Positions 25,731-35,383 of a stretch of DNA of 64,000 nt are shown here, piece by piece. Origin of the DNA: Erysipelotrichaceae bacterium (GTDB taxonomy: Bacteria; Bacillota_I; Bacilli_A; Erysipelotrichales; Coprobacillaceae); contig JAGZJH010000008.1 in assembly GCA_018365815.1 (NCBI GenBank), positions 11,559 through 75,558 of the forward strand, read 5' to 3'. Positions within the stretch are counted from its first letter, which is position 1, and each line of letters begins with the position of its first letter. The notes beneath the pieces were generated by a model. That model saw only the letters and a program-made list of their open reading frames with translations, did no database searches and had not been told where the DNA came from. The translations under genes and the position numbers were made by a program.

Positions 25731-25974
25731 AAGTTAATAATTCCTCATAAATTTCATCTGGGATTTTAATTTCAAGTACACGCTCTAAAACATTTTTCTT
25801 TTTTGCAAGTTCAATGGCTTCTTTTGTTTTTTGTAAATATGCTCCACGTCCGTTTTTCTTTCCAGTAGGATCTACAAAAACTTCATTTTCTTTAGTTTTG
25901 ACAACTCGAATCATTTCCTGTTTTGGACATTGAACTTGAGTTGCAACACATTTTCTTAATGGGATTTTCTTCAT
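25720..25974 (-). CDS. rnpM: RNase P modulator RnpM (YlxR, DUF448)
   Basis: An 84-residue YlxR-family protein: IPLRKCVATQVQCPKQEMIR, the DPTGKKNGRGAYL core that binds RNA, and a helical end. In B. subtilis this protein binds RNase P RNA and modulates its activity. AGGAGG precedes the ATG, and it lies 11 bases after nusA. Confidence 0.93.
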   Translation of the reverse strand: MKKIPLRKCVATQVQCPKQEMIRVVKTKENEVFVDPTGKKNGRGAYLQKTKEAIELAKKKNVLERVLEIKIPDEIYEELLTYVK

Positions 25975-25985
25975 TAGTGTCCCTC

Positions 25986-27308
25986 CTAATCTTCATCGTA
26001 ATATTTATCGAATTCATCGTAATCGATTTCTTCATCATAACGACTATATTCATCATCACCATAATAATCTTCATCGTCTTCTTCAGATTGAGGTAAAGTA
26101 GTTTCTTCTTCTACTTTTTCTTCAACATCTTCTTGAATTTCTTCTCCTATATCAAATTCATCTAATACAACTTCTTCACTCACATTGCTTTGTTCAACAA
26201 TATTTTCTTCAATTAGTTCTTCATTCATTGTGTTAGTTTCGTCGTTTAATTCAAATAATCCTTCATTAATACTATCAGTTAATGATTTAATATCAATTTT
26301 CCAACCAGTTAAACGTGCTGCTAAACGAGCATTTTGCCCACGTTTTCCAATTGCTAATGATAATTGATTATCCGGTACGACAACAAATGCAGTTTTTTCT
26401 TTTTCATTGACACTTACATTCATCACTTTTGAAGGTGATAATGCATTAGAAATATAAACAGCAGGATCTTTTGAATATTCCACAATATCAATCATTTCAC
26501 CATTTAATTCATCCACAATGTTTTTAACACGTGTACCTTTTGGCCCAACACATGAACCAATTGGATCAATATCTGGATTAGAAGTATACACTGCAATTTT
26601 ACTTCTTTCCCCTGGTTCTCTTGAAACTGAAATAATATCTACAATTCCTTCATAAATTTCTGGGACTTCTTTTTCAAATAAACGTTTAACTAAAGCGGCA
26701 TCAGCACGAGAAACAACGATATGTGTTCCTTTTGTACCATGATCTACTTCTAAAACATAAACTTTTAAATGTTGTCCTTCAACAATTTTTTCACCTGGAA
26801 TTTGTTGATTTAAAGGTAAAAATGCACCGGTTTTGCCAATATTGACAATTGCGAAACGTTCTTCAACACGATCCACTACCCCTGTAATAATTTCATCTTT
26901 CTTATCAATAAATTCGTTATATAAACTTTCCTTTTCTGCTTCTCTAATTTTTTGACGTAAAATTTGTTTTGTTTGAATTGCTGCTAAACGTCCAAATACA
27001 TCAGGTGATACTTGACTTTCAATAATATCTCCGATTCTATAATTTGGATTAATTTCTTGTGCTTCTTCTAAAGAAATTTCAATATCTTCATCTTCTACAT
27101 CTTCTACAACTGTTTTAATTTCATGTAAAGAAATTTTTGCGTTTTTAGGATTAATATCCACTCTTACAATTGAATCTGGACTTAAATAATTTTTCTTGTA
27201 TGATTTTTCTAATGCTTCTTTTAATGCATCTAAAACAACTTCTTTTTTAATTCCTCGTTCTGTTTCAAGTATTTCTAAAGCTTCTAAAAACTTTTTATTC
27301 CCAGCCAT
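25986..27308 (-). CDS. nusA: Transcription termination/antitermination factor NusA
   Basis: A 440-residue RNA polymerase-associated factor. The N-terminal domain (1-125), an S1 domain (about 130-200, IITGVVDRVEERFAIVNIG) and two KH domains (about 200-345, GSCVGPKGTRVKNIVDEL and LAIGKRGQNARLAARLTGW) are followed by a strongly acidic tail of about 80 residues (EEDDEDYYGDDEYSRYDEE). The tail is longer than in B. subtilis NusA (which nearly ends after KH2) and may mimic nucleic acid or recruit partners. Confidence 0.96.
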   Translation of the reverse strand: MAGNKKFLEALEILETERGIKKEVVLDALKEALEKSYKKNYLSPDSIVRVDINPKNAKISLHEIKTVVEDVEDEDIEISLEEAQEINPNYRIGDIIESQVSPDVFGRLAAIQTKQILRQKIREAEKESLYNEFIDKKDEIITGVVDRVEERFAIVNIGKTGAFLPLNQQIPGEKIVEGQHLKVYVLEVDHGTKGTHIVVSRADAALVKRLFEKEVPEIYEGIVDIISVSREPGERSKIAVYTSNPDIDPIGSCVGPKGTRVKNIVDELNGEMIDIVEYSKDPAVYISNALSPSKVMNVSVNEKEKTAFVVVPDNQLSLAIGKRGQNARLAARLTGWKIDIKSLTDSINEGLFELNDETNTMNEELIEENIVEQSNVSEEVVLDEFDIGEEIQEDVEEKVEEETTLPQSEEDDEDYYGDDEYSRYDEEIDYDEFDKYYDED

Positions 27309-27320
27309 TTTTGTTCCTCC

Positions 27321-27788
27321 TTAAAATTTGACAGCCAATCGAATAAATTTAATGCGATCATATGGAATTTCCACACGTTTTTTAATATTTTTAACTAAAT
27401 ATTCTAAATTAATCACACCATCAACGACATCTAAAATTGTTCCTTGAACTTCATCTAAACCTGCCATTGGTTGTGATAATTTAATATACACATATTTACC
27501 GATTGATACACTTACTTGCTCTAAACTTTTTAACGGTTTTTCAGCTCCGGGCGAAGAAACTTCTAAATAATACTCATCTTTAATTGGATCTTCTTCGTCT
27601 AATTTATCACTGATTTTTTCAGATACAGCCACACAAGTTTCCATATCTAAAGAACCATTGATTTTTTCAACAAAGATTCTTAAATACCATTCATTTCCTT
27701 CTTTTTCATAAACGATTTCATCTAAATAGCATTGATGTTGTTCTAATATAGATTGAATCATGTCTGCAATTTTTGCTGTTAATTCCAT
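27321..27788 (-). CDS. rimP: Ribosome maturation factor RimP
   Basis: A 155-residue protein of 30S assembly: VYEKEGNEWYLRIFVEK, the conserved YYLEVSSPGAEKPLK (about 81-95) and a C-terminal SH3-like domain. It is first in its operon, with AAAGGAG before the ATG and a promoter and leader hairpin upstream. Confidence 0.95.
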   Translation of the reverse strand: MELTAKIADMIQSILEQHQCYLDEIVYEKEGNEWYLRIFVEKINGSLDMETCVAVSEKISDKLDEEDPIKDEYYLEVSSPGAEKPLKSLEQVSVSIGKYVYIKLSQPMAGLDEVQGTILDVVDGVINLEYLVKNIKKRVEIPYDRIKFIRLAVKF

Positions 27789-27813
27789 ATGTTCTCCTTT
27801 CAGTCAATAATAA

Positions 27814-27833
27814 AGAGCGGGTTTCCCCACTCC
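27814..27833 (-). ncRNA. rimP leader hairpin
   Basis: The minus-strand RNA forms GGAGTGGG-GAAA-CCCGCTCT, a stem capped by a GAAA tetraloop, between the promoter and the rimP ribosome-binding site. There is no strong U-tract, so it is probably an RNA-stability or binding element rather than a terminator. Similar short hairpins are common before rimP in Firmicutes from what I recall. Confidence 0.5.
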
Positions 27834-27850
27834 TGCATATGCTTTATTAA

Positions 27851-27879
27851 ATTATAGCAAATTTTACTCACAAAATCAA
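27851..27879 (-). promoter_or_regulatory. Sigma-A promoter of the rimP-rbfA operon
   Basis: TTGATT (27874-27879), 17 nt, TATAAT (27851-27856) on the minus strand, with a leader of about 60 nt. Confidence 0.78.
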
Positions 27880-27893
27880 CTATTTTTTGACTT

Positions 27894-30800
27894 TTACAAA
27901 TGAACTCCTTCAAAAGTAAATGTAAATTCAATTTTTCCATCATTTGGAAGTAAGTATTCATCAAGAGTTTTAGCTCCCCATGAATTATCGCCAGCAATGC
28001 CCATTTGTCCTAAACTAATTTTAACAACATTTTGATAATATGGGGGTAATTCAAAGTAATGATTTGCATTTTCTAATTCAAATGGCGTATAAGGAAGTAC
28101 GCTAAATTCCATATCTTTTGCCTCGAATACTAAACCAACCCCTTGTGTATTAGTCACACATACAAAACTTGTTCCTGTACGGTTTCCACATTCTTGAGGT
28201 ACTAAATATGGTGTTAAATTATCTTTTGAGCGATATTGATACAATCCCATTCTTGCACCATAGTTTCGATCAATATAGTTTTCTTCAGGACCTAAACCAT
28301 AATATTTAACAAATTCATATTGTTGGTCTAAATAAAATAACATTGAATAATCCGGCATTTCAATAGTATCTCCATTTAATTCTAAAGACATTTTAACCTC
28401 TACTTTACCATCACCAAAAACTTGATAAGTGACTTGCATTACTTTTTCACGCTTTAATGGAAGATGATGTTCAAATACTACATTTACCTTAGTCTTTTCT
28501 TCGTTAATTGTATAGGATTTATAAATACTTGTTTGATATAAACTTGCCCCTAACCATTCATGGTAACGATAACCAAATTTATTTCCTTTATCATTTTGTG
28601 TTAAAGCACGATAGAAATTAGGCTTAGGCGTACGTTTTAATAAATTCACACCAAGGTATTCATATTCAACAAGTCCTCCAGTAGCTTTAGAGAAGATGAC
28701 TTTAAAATTCTTTCCACGAATTCCTAAACTATAATTGTCTTCTATGACTTGTAGTTCATTATAAATTTCAGTTTCTTCTTCACTTTCAACTACATAATTA
28801 AAATCATTATAAGCAATTTCATGTCCTGTAGAGGCATAATTTGTTTCTGATTTTAAAACAACTGCTACTTGAATTGAATAATCACCAACACTATCTTGCA
28901 CTAAAAAAGGAACATCAATTGTTTTAGTCATTAACGGTTCAACATCTAAATTCATCATTTCAACGTCAATAACTTCCCCATCTTTATAAAGTTCGCAAAT
29001 CACATCAAATTCATTTAAATTTGTAAATAAGAATTTATTTGTGAATATAATGTGTTTAAAATCAATGTCAATTTTGATATTTTGATAATTAAATTTAACT
29101 TCTTGCATTTTAGGGGTTAATGAACGATCAGCAAAAACAATCCCGTTACCACAAAAATCGAAATCACTAGGTCTTTCATTAAAATCACCACCATAAGCAT
29201 AATAAGGTTGTCCGTTTGGAGTTGTAGTATAAATTGCTTGATCGACAAAGTCCCAAATAAATCCACCTTGGTAAAGAGGATATTTTTCAGTAAGTTCAAT
29301 ATATTTATGCAATCCACCGTTAGAATTTCCCATTGCATGCGCATATTCACATAAAATCATCGGTTTATCTTGATGTTCTTTAATAAACATTTCTACTTCA
29401 CTTGCCGGTGTATACATTTGTGATTCAATATCACTTGTATCATTGTAACGACGATCATGGAAAACACCTTCATAGTGAACTAAACGTGTTGAATCGACAT
29501 CTCTAAAATAGTTAGACATTTCATAAATTGTTTTTCCACCATAAGATTCATTTCCACATGACCAAATAATAATACTTGGGTGATTTTTATCACGTTCAAA
29601 CATAGATTTAGCACGATCAAACACTGCTTCTTTCCATTCTAAAGCATCATTTGGCAAAACAAAATCTTTTTCTAAAGTGTCATTTGTATAAGACCATGTT
29701 CCATGCGTTTCTAAGTTAGTTTCATCAATGACATATAACCCATATTCATCACAAAGTTCATAGACGTATGAAATGTTTGGATAATGTGAAGTTCTTAAAG
29801 CATTGATGTTATTTTGTTTCATAATCATAATGTCTTTTAGAGTTTCTTCTTTAGTAATACTACGTCCATGAATAGCACTAAATTCATGACGGTTTACCCC
29901 ATTAAATACAATACGTTTCCCATTGATACACATTAATCCATCAACGATTTTAAACTCACGAAGACCAATAGATTGCTTAACGACTTCTACTACTTCGTCA
30001 TCTTCATCAAATATCGTTAAAATTGCAGTATATAAATAAGGTTTTTCTGCTGACCATGTCAATATATCTTCTAATTCTTCATCAAATTTAATTGAAGTGT
30101 CTAATGCATAGTCTTTGTTTAGGCATATTTCATCATTAGGATCAAATAATTGCAGATTTAAACGACCTGTCATATCACCTGTTAATTGTAAATTAAAATG
30201 TAAAGTAGCATCGTGATAGTTATTTTTTAACACACTAGTGATAAACATATCTTGAATATGTGTATTTGGCAAAGTGTATAAATAAACATCTCTAAAAATA
30301 CCTGAAAAACGCCAAAAGTCTTGATCTTCTAGCCAACTTCCACTGCTCCATTTAAACACTTGAACCGCTAATTTATTTTCACCTTGACATACATAAGGGG
30401 TTAATTCAAAATTTGCAGGTGTAAAACTATCTTCGCTATATCCTACAAAATGTCCATTTAGCCATAATGCAAAAGCTGATTCTACCCCATCAAAGTGAAT
30501 AAACAGTGGTTCGGCTTCATTTTCAGCCACTTCAAAATAACGAACATAACTTCCCACTGGATTAAAATCAGTCGGAATTTGTCCCGGTTTAATATCTTCA
30601 TAACCAGACCACGGATACATTTGATTAACATAAATTGGACTGTCGTATCCTTGTAATTGAATATGTCCCGGTACTTTTATTTTGTCCCAATTTCTCGTAT
30701 CAAACTCATTTTTTTCAAATCCTTTAATCACTTGTGAAAAATTACTTGCATAATGAAAATTCCATAACCCATTTAAAGAAACTTTAAACGAACTTTCTTC

Positions 30801-30905
30801 ATCAATTTCATCATAATCAGCATAATATTCATGATCTGAATAGGCCTGAATACGATTTACCGCAAAAACTTTTGGATCACTAATCCAATCATAATTAAAT
30901 TCCAT
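27894..30905 (-). CDS. lacZ: Beta-galactosidase, GH2 (LacZ type)
   Basis: A 1003-residue cytosolic glycoside hydrolase that splits lactose and related beta-galactosides. Domain order is the jelly roll (about 45-215), two Ig-like domains, the TIM barrel (about 330-620) and the C-terminal Bgal_small_N domain. The general acid/base Glu is in WSCGNESYGG and the nucleophile in LCEYAHAMGNSNGG; VNRHEFSAIHGR is also typical. ATG at 30905 is chosen for its GGAGG 5 nt upstream. No permease gene accompanies it. The 23 nt before the ribosome-binding site contain a palindrome that could bind a repressor. Confidence 0.96.
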   Translation of the reverse strand: MEFNYDWISDPKVFAVNRIQAYSDHEYYADYDEIDEESSFKVSLNGLWNFHYASNFSQVIKGFEKNEFDTRNWDKIKVPGHIQLQGYDSPIYVNQMYPWSGYEDIKPGQIPTDFNPVGSYVRYFEVAENEAEPLFIHFDGVESAFALWLNGHFVGYSEDSFTPANFELTPYVCQGENKLAVQVFKWSSGSWLEDQDFWRFSGIFRDVYLYTLPNTHIQDMFITSVLKNNYHDATLHFNLQLTGDMTGRLNLQLFDPNDEICLNKDYALDTSIKFDEELEDILTWSAEKPYLYTAILTIFDEDDEVVEVVKQSIGLREFKIVDGLMCINGKRIVFNGVNRHEFSAIHGRSITKEETLKDIMIMKQNNINALRTSHYPNISYVYELCDEYGLYVIDETNLETHGTWSYTNDTLEKDFVLPNDALEWKEAVFDRAKSMFERDKNHPSIIIWSCGNESYGGKTIYEMSNYFRDVDSTRLVHYEGVFHDRRYNDTSDIESQMYTPASEVEMFIKEHQDKPMILCEYAHAMGNSNGGLHKYIELTEKYPLYQGGFIWDFVDQAIYTTTPNGQPYYAYGGDFNERPSDFDFCGNGIVFADRSLTPKMQEVKFNYQNIKIDIDFKHIIFTNKFLFTNLNEFDVICELYKDGEVIDVEMMNLDVEPLMTKTIDVPFLVQDSVGDYSIQVAVVLKSETNYASTGHEIAYNDFNYVVESEEETEIYNELQVIEDNYSLGIRGKNFKVIFSKATGGLVEYEYLGVNLLKRTPKPNFYRALTQNDKGNKFGYRYHEWLGASLYQTSIYKSYTINEEKTKVNVVFEHHLPLKREKVMQVTYQVFGDGKVEVKMSLELNGDTIEMPDYSMLFYLDQQYEFVKYYGLGPEENYIDRNYGARMGLYQYRSKDNLTPYLVPQECGNRTGTSFVCVTNTQGVGLVFEAKDMEFSVLPYTPFELENANHYFELPPYYQNVVKISLGQMGIAGDNSWGAKTLDEYLLPNDGKIEFTFTFEGVHL

Positions 30906-30920
30906 ACTATCCTCCATTCT

Positions 30921-30937
30921 ATGATGTTTTACATCAT
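30921..30937. promoter_or_regulatory. Candidate operator in front of lacZ
   Basis: ATGATGTTTTACATCAT is a perfect 7-bp inverted repeat with a 3-bp centre, located just upstream of the lacZ ribosome-binding site (GGAGG at about 30911-30915). It is too short and U-poor to be a terminator, so a repressor site is the likeliest reading. Confidence 0.45.
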
Positions 30938-30992
30938 ATAGTTTCCTTTATCTAAAGTTTATACCTATTTGAATGTTTTTTCTACATAAATT

Positions 30993-31033
30993 AAAAAAAG
31001 ATTTCATAAATACTGAAAGTATTTGCAAAATCT
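30993..31033 (-). terminator. Intrinsic terminator of polC
   Basis: AGATTT(T)GCAAATACT pairs with AGTATTTATGAAATCT on the minus strand, followed by TTTTTTT. Confidence 0.8.
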
Positions 31034-31038
31034 CTTGT

Positions 31039-34000
31039 TTAGAACAATGATAATTGATTTTCTTCTTCTAAATGATCAAAAACTCCTAGTTTTGACATGA
31101 ACTTAATTTGATTATTGTTTAAACGTGTACGTTTAATGACATCTTCTTTTGATAAAAACGGATTTTCTTCTCTTGCTTCAATTACACTCATACCTACGGC
31201 TGCTCCTAGTCCATCAATTGTTGTAAAAGGAGGGATTAGGGCTTTATCATCATCAAGATCAAGTACAAATTTAGTTGCATCTGATTTATCAATAGAAACA
31301 TTACTAAAATAGTACCCACGTTCAAACATTTCTAAAGCAATTTCAAACATTGATAATAAATCTTCATCTTTTTTAGAAGAATTATATTCTTGTTTGGCTT
31401 TTTCAATTTCTTCTTTACGTCTCAACATCACTTCTTTTCCTTTAATCATCGTTTCAATTTCATATGCATCACAACGTGTTGTAAAGTAAACAGCATAATA
31501 TTCTCTTGGGTAATATAACTTCCACCATGCCACACGTATTGCTGATAAAACATAGGCTGCTGCATGGGCTTTTGGGAACATGTATTTAATTTTTTTACAT
31601 GATTCAATATACCAATCTGGCACATTATATTTTTTCATCAATTCTTCATATCCCTTAGCTGGGAAAACTGATGGTGATTTACCTTTACGAACACACTCCA
31701 TAATATCAAAGGCATCTTTATTGGGTAATCCTTTTTCAATTAAATATACCATAATATCATCACGACAACCAATAACTTCACTTAATGTACATTTTCCTGA
31801 TTTAATTAATGACTCTGCATTTCCTAAATAAACATCTGTTCCATGAGATAAACCGGAAATAATTAATAAATCATTAAATGATTTAGGTTGTGTTGACTCT
31901 AGCATTCCTCTTACAAATGTTGTTCCAAATTCAGGTAACCCCAATGCCCCAGTTTTACAATTTAAAAAACTTAAATCAATGCCTAAGGCTTTTGTGGAAG
32001 TAAATAAACTCATGACTTTTTGATCGTTTGTTGGAATAGATTTTGGGTCGACTCCAGTTAAATCTTGAAGCATACGTATTACCGTTGGATCGACGTGTCC
32101 TAAAATATCAAGTTTTAATACATTATCATGAATAGCATGGAAGTCAAAGTGTGTTGTTTTCCATGAAGCATTCACATCATCGGCAGGAAATTGAATAGGC
32201 GTAAAGTCATACACATCCATATAACTTGGAATTACAATAATTCCTCCTGGGTGTTGTCCGCTAGTACGTTTTACACCAGTACAACCAATGGCAATACGTT
32301 CTAATTCCGCTGAACGAATGGTATGGTCAATTCCTAACAACTCAGCATAACCTCTTGCATATCCATAGGCCGTTTTATCTGCAACAGTAGAAATTGTTCC
32401 GGCACGATAAACTTTATCTTCTCCGAATAATACCTGTGTATAATTATGTGCCTGCCATTGATAATCTCCTGAGAAGTTTAAATCAATATCCGGAACTTTA
32501 TCAGCATTAAATCCTAAGAAAGTTTCAAATGGAATGTTGTGTCCATCGCCTTTTAACATTTTACCGCATTTTGGACAAACTTTATCAGGTAAGTCATAAC
32601 CATCAGCAATTTTACCTTCTTCGATAAATTCACTATATTGACAATGAGGGCAGAAATAATGTGGGGGGAGAGGATTTACTTCTGTAATTTCTGCCATCGT
32701 TGCGACAAATGAGGAACCCACCGACCCCCTTGAACCTACCAGATACCCATCATCATTAGATTTTTTAACTAACTGGTGAGCAATATAATAAATAACGGCA
32801 AAACCATGTTTAATGATACTTCCTAATTCTCTTTCTAATCGTTTTTCAACAATTTCAGGTAACTGTTCCCCATACATTTTATGAGCATTACGATAACATA
32901 ATTCTGTTAATTTTTCATCTACACCATCAATTACAGGCGTAAAAAGTTTATCATGAACGACATTAAATTCTCCATCTATCATATCTGCAATTTTATTAGT
33001 GTTAGTAACAACGTATTCATAAACTTCATGATCTGGTAAATACGGATAACACAAAAGCATTTCATCAGTTGTTCTAAAATATTGCTTTGGCGTTAACGCT
33101 CGTGGATTCTTACGATTACATAAAGGGTGAGCACGTCGGTTTATGCCAATTGTAGGATTGGAAATAAACACATCTCGATAAATTTTATCTTCCGGTTCTA
33201 AAAAATGAACATCACCTGTTGCGACAATAATTTTATTTAACTTTTTAGCCATATTGATTAAACGCATTAAAGAATCAATTAAATCTTCTTGATTTTCAAC
33301 ACTTCCTCGATCGACTAAATGCATATAATCATCTAAGGGTTGAATTTCAACATAATCATAAAATGACATCAATTTTTCTAAACGTTCATCACTTTGATTT
33401 AATGCTGCTTCAAAGACATCAGATTTATAACAGCTTGTTCCTACTAATAATCCATCTCGATATTCACTAATCACTTCTCGTGGAACACGTGTCTCACCAT
33501 CATAAAATTCAGTACATGATTTAGAAATAATTTTAAATAAATTTTTTAATCCTATTTTATCTTTTACTAAAACAGTAGCATGATATGGGAATACTAATTT
33601 ATATGTATTCGTCGTTTGTAATGAATTGAGTTCATCTAAAGAAGTTATATTTTGTGACATCGCTTGGGTAATCAACATGTTTAAAACACTTCCCAATACC
33701 TCAGCATCATAATCTGCACGGTGAGCAACTTCTTCGTCATAACTTACTTTATAATAACGCGCAACATTCCCTAAACGATAAGATTTCATTGGTTTAAGTA
33801 ACGCTCTAGCAAGTGCTAATGAATCAATATAAGGATTAGTAATTGGCTCTATTCCACTTTTTTTACAACATTCATTTAAAAATCCTACATCAAATTCAGC
33901 GTTATGAGCAACTATAATATGATCTGCAAAAAATTTTTTAATTTCAATTAAAAAATCTTTGATTAAAGGTTGACCTTTTACCATTTCATTGGTAATGCTT

Positions 34001-35346
34001 GTCAATTGTGTGATTTTTGAACTAATTGTTTTTTCGGGATCGATAAAAGATTGTAAGCGATCGATCACTTCCCCATTTTTGATTTTAACTGCACCAAATT
34101 CAGTGACACCATCATGAACAACTGATAATCCCGTTGTTTCAATATCGAAAGAAACAAAAGTCGCATCTCTTAGTGGAATTGGTTGAGGATTATGAACGAT
34201 ATTTAAAATTGGATCTATCATGTTTAATTCACAACCATAAATCATTTTTATACCGGCTCCTCTTGAAGCATTTTGTGCTTCTGGAAAAGATTGTACATTA
34301 CCATGATCAGTAACAGCAATGGCTTGATGTCCCCAACTGGCTGCACGTTTGATATAATCAGAAACATTTGAGATACCATCCATTGTTGACATTTTAGAAT
34401 GGGTATGTAATTCTACCCTTTTGACTTCTGCTTTATCTTCACGTTTTACTGGTGCAGGGATAATTTCAACCATACTTGCCATCATAATTGTTTCTCTAGC
34501 AAAACTATCAAACTTTACCTCTCCTTGAACTTTTACCCAACATCCTTTTTTAACTTCATTCATCACTTCAAGAGGAACTCTAACATTTTCAAATCGTTTA
34601 CATAAAATAGAATCTGTATAATCTGTAATCCAAAAAGATTGGATATGTTTACCTGATCGAATTTTAGTTAAATCTGTTTTATAAACATACCCTTGAACGC
34701 TAACATTAGGTAAATCCCCGCTGATTTCATTGAGTTTCAATGCAATCACATCATTATATTTTTTAGAATTATAAGGGACATATTTATTTTCTTTTTTAAC
34801 AGGTGTGTTTGAAACAGTCGGTTGTATATCTACTGTTTTTTTAGCATCATTTTCCATTTGATTGATGATTTTTAAATAATCTTCATTTTGTTTATTGACA
34901 TAAAAATCAACTAATAACTCAACTCCCAATTGTTTAAAAAAATTATTGAGTAGTGTTTTTACCATTGACATTGATGAAAGTTGTATTTCACTTACTAATT
35001 CTATTTTTAGTAAATCTTGTTCTAGTTTAATATGCTTAGCATCAATTGAAGAAAGTTGTGGATACTTAATTTGATATAACTCACAAAAATATTGAAAATA
35101 TAATACAATATCATTTTCTTTATAAAGATGATGATCTAATACAAATTTAAAATGGCACTCATATGGAAAAAGATTACGATGTTTAAGCAGTTCTGTATAT
35201 TCATGATAATCTAATAAACTACTCAAATGAATTTCAAAATAAAAAATATTATCTTCTATAACCACTTTATTTAATCTAGCAGTTTTAAGCTGTTCAACCA
35301 ATTGGGTTAATTCCAATTGCTCAAGCAATATTTCCATTTTATCCAT
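31039..35346 (-). CDS. polC: DNA polymerase III alpha subunit, PolC type
   Basis: A 1435-residue Gram-positive replicative polymerase with built-in proofreading. Order: N-terminal domain (1-200), OB fold (about 215-300), PHP domain starting at ELHTHSKMSTMDG (about 312) and interrupted by the DEDD exonuclease (SFDIETTGLS at about 397 to HRADYDAEVLG), then polymerase core with the zinc site CPHCQYSEF/CPKCGK and PDIDLNFSGDYQ (catalytic Asp pair), and HhH/duplex-binding region at the end. The start MDKMEILLEQ has GGAGG upstream. rseP lies 37 bases before it on the same strand, but a proS gene, often between them in Bacilli, is absent. Confidence 0.97.
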   Translation of the reverse strand: MDKMEILLEQLELTQLVEQLKTARLNKVVIEDNIFYFEIHLSSLLDYHEYTELLKHRNLFPYECHFKFVLDHHLYKENDIVLYFQYFCELYQIKYPQLSSIDAKHIKLEQDLLKIELVSEIQLSSMSMVKTLLNNFFKQLGVELLVDFYVNKQNEDYLKIINQMENDAKKTVDIQPTVSNTPVKKENKYVPYNSKKYNDVIALKLNEISGDLPNVSVQGYVYKTDLTKIRSGKHIQSFWITDYTDSILCKRFENVRVPLEVMNEVKKGCWVKVQGEVKFDSFARETIMMASMVEIIPAPVKREDKAEVKRVELHTHSKMSTMDGISNVSDYIKRAASWGHQAIAVTDHGNVQSFPEAQNASRGAGIKMIYGCELNMIDPILNIVHNPQPIPLRDATFVSFDIETTGLSVVHDGVTEFGAVKIKNGEVIDRLQSFIDPEKTISSKITQLTSITNEMVKGQPLIKDFLIEIKKFFADHIIVAHNAEFDVGFLNECCKKSGIEPITNPYIDSLALARALLKPMKSYRLGNVARYYKVSYDEEVAHRADYDAEVLGSVLNMLITQAMSQNITSLDELNSLQTTNTYKLVFPYHATVLVKDKIGLKNLFKIISKSCTEFYDGETRVPREVISEYRDGLLVGTSCYKSDVFEAALNQSDERLEKLMSFYDYVEIQPLDDYMHLVDRGSVENQEDLIDSLMRLINMAKKLNKIIVATGDVHFLEPEDKIYRDVFISNPTIGINRRAHPLCNRKNPRALTPKQYFRTTDEMLLCYPYLPDHEVYEYVVTNTNKIADMIDGEFNVVHDKLFTPVIDGVDEKLTELCYRNAHKMYGEQLPEIVEKRLERELGSIIKHGFAVIYYIAHQLVKKSNDDGYLVGSRGSVGSSFVATMAEITEVNPLPPHYFCPHCQYSEFIEEGKIADGYDLPDKVCPKCGKMLKGDGHNIPFETFLGFNADKVPDIDLNFSGDYQWQAHNYTQVLFGEDKVYRAGTISTVADKTAYGYARGYAELLGIDHTIRSAELERIAIGCTGVKRTSGQHPGGIIVIPSYMDVYDFTPIQFPADDVNASWKTTHFDFHAIHDNVLKLDILGHVDPTVIRMLQDLTGVDPKSIPTNDQKVMSLFTSTKALGIDLSFLNCKTGALGLPEFGTTFVRGMLESTQPKSFNDLLIISGLSHGTDVYLGNAESLIKSGKCTLSEVIGCRDDIMVYLIEKGLPNKDAFDIMECVRKGKSPSVFPAKGYEELMKKYNVPDWYIESCKKIKYMFPKAHAAAYVLSAIRVAWWKLYYPREYYAVYFTTRCDAYEIETMIKGKEVMLRRKEEIEKAKQEYNSSKKDEDLLSMFEIALEMFERGYYFSNVSIDKSDATKFVLDLDDDKALIPPFTTIDGLGAAVGMSVIEAREENPFLSKEDVIKRTRLNNNQIKFMSKLGVFDHLEEENQLSLF

Positions 35347-35383
35347 TGGTTTTCCTCCTTAAAAATAAGCACCTTCGTGCTTA

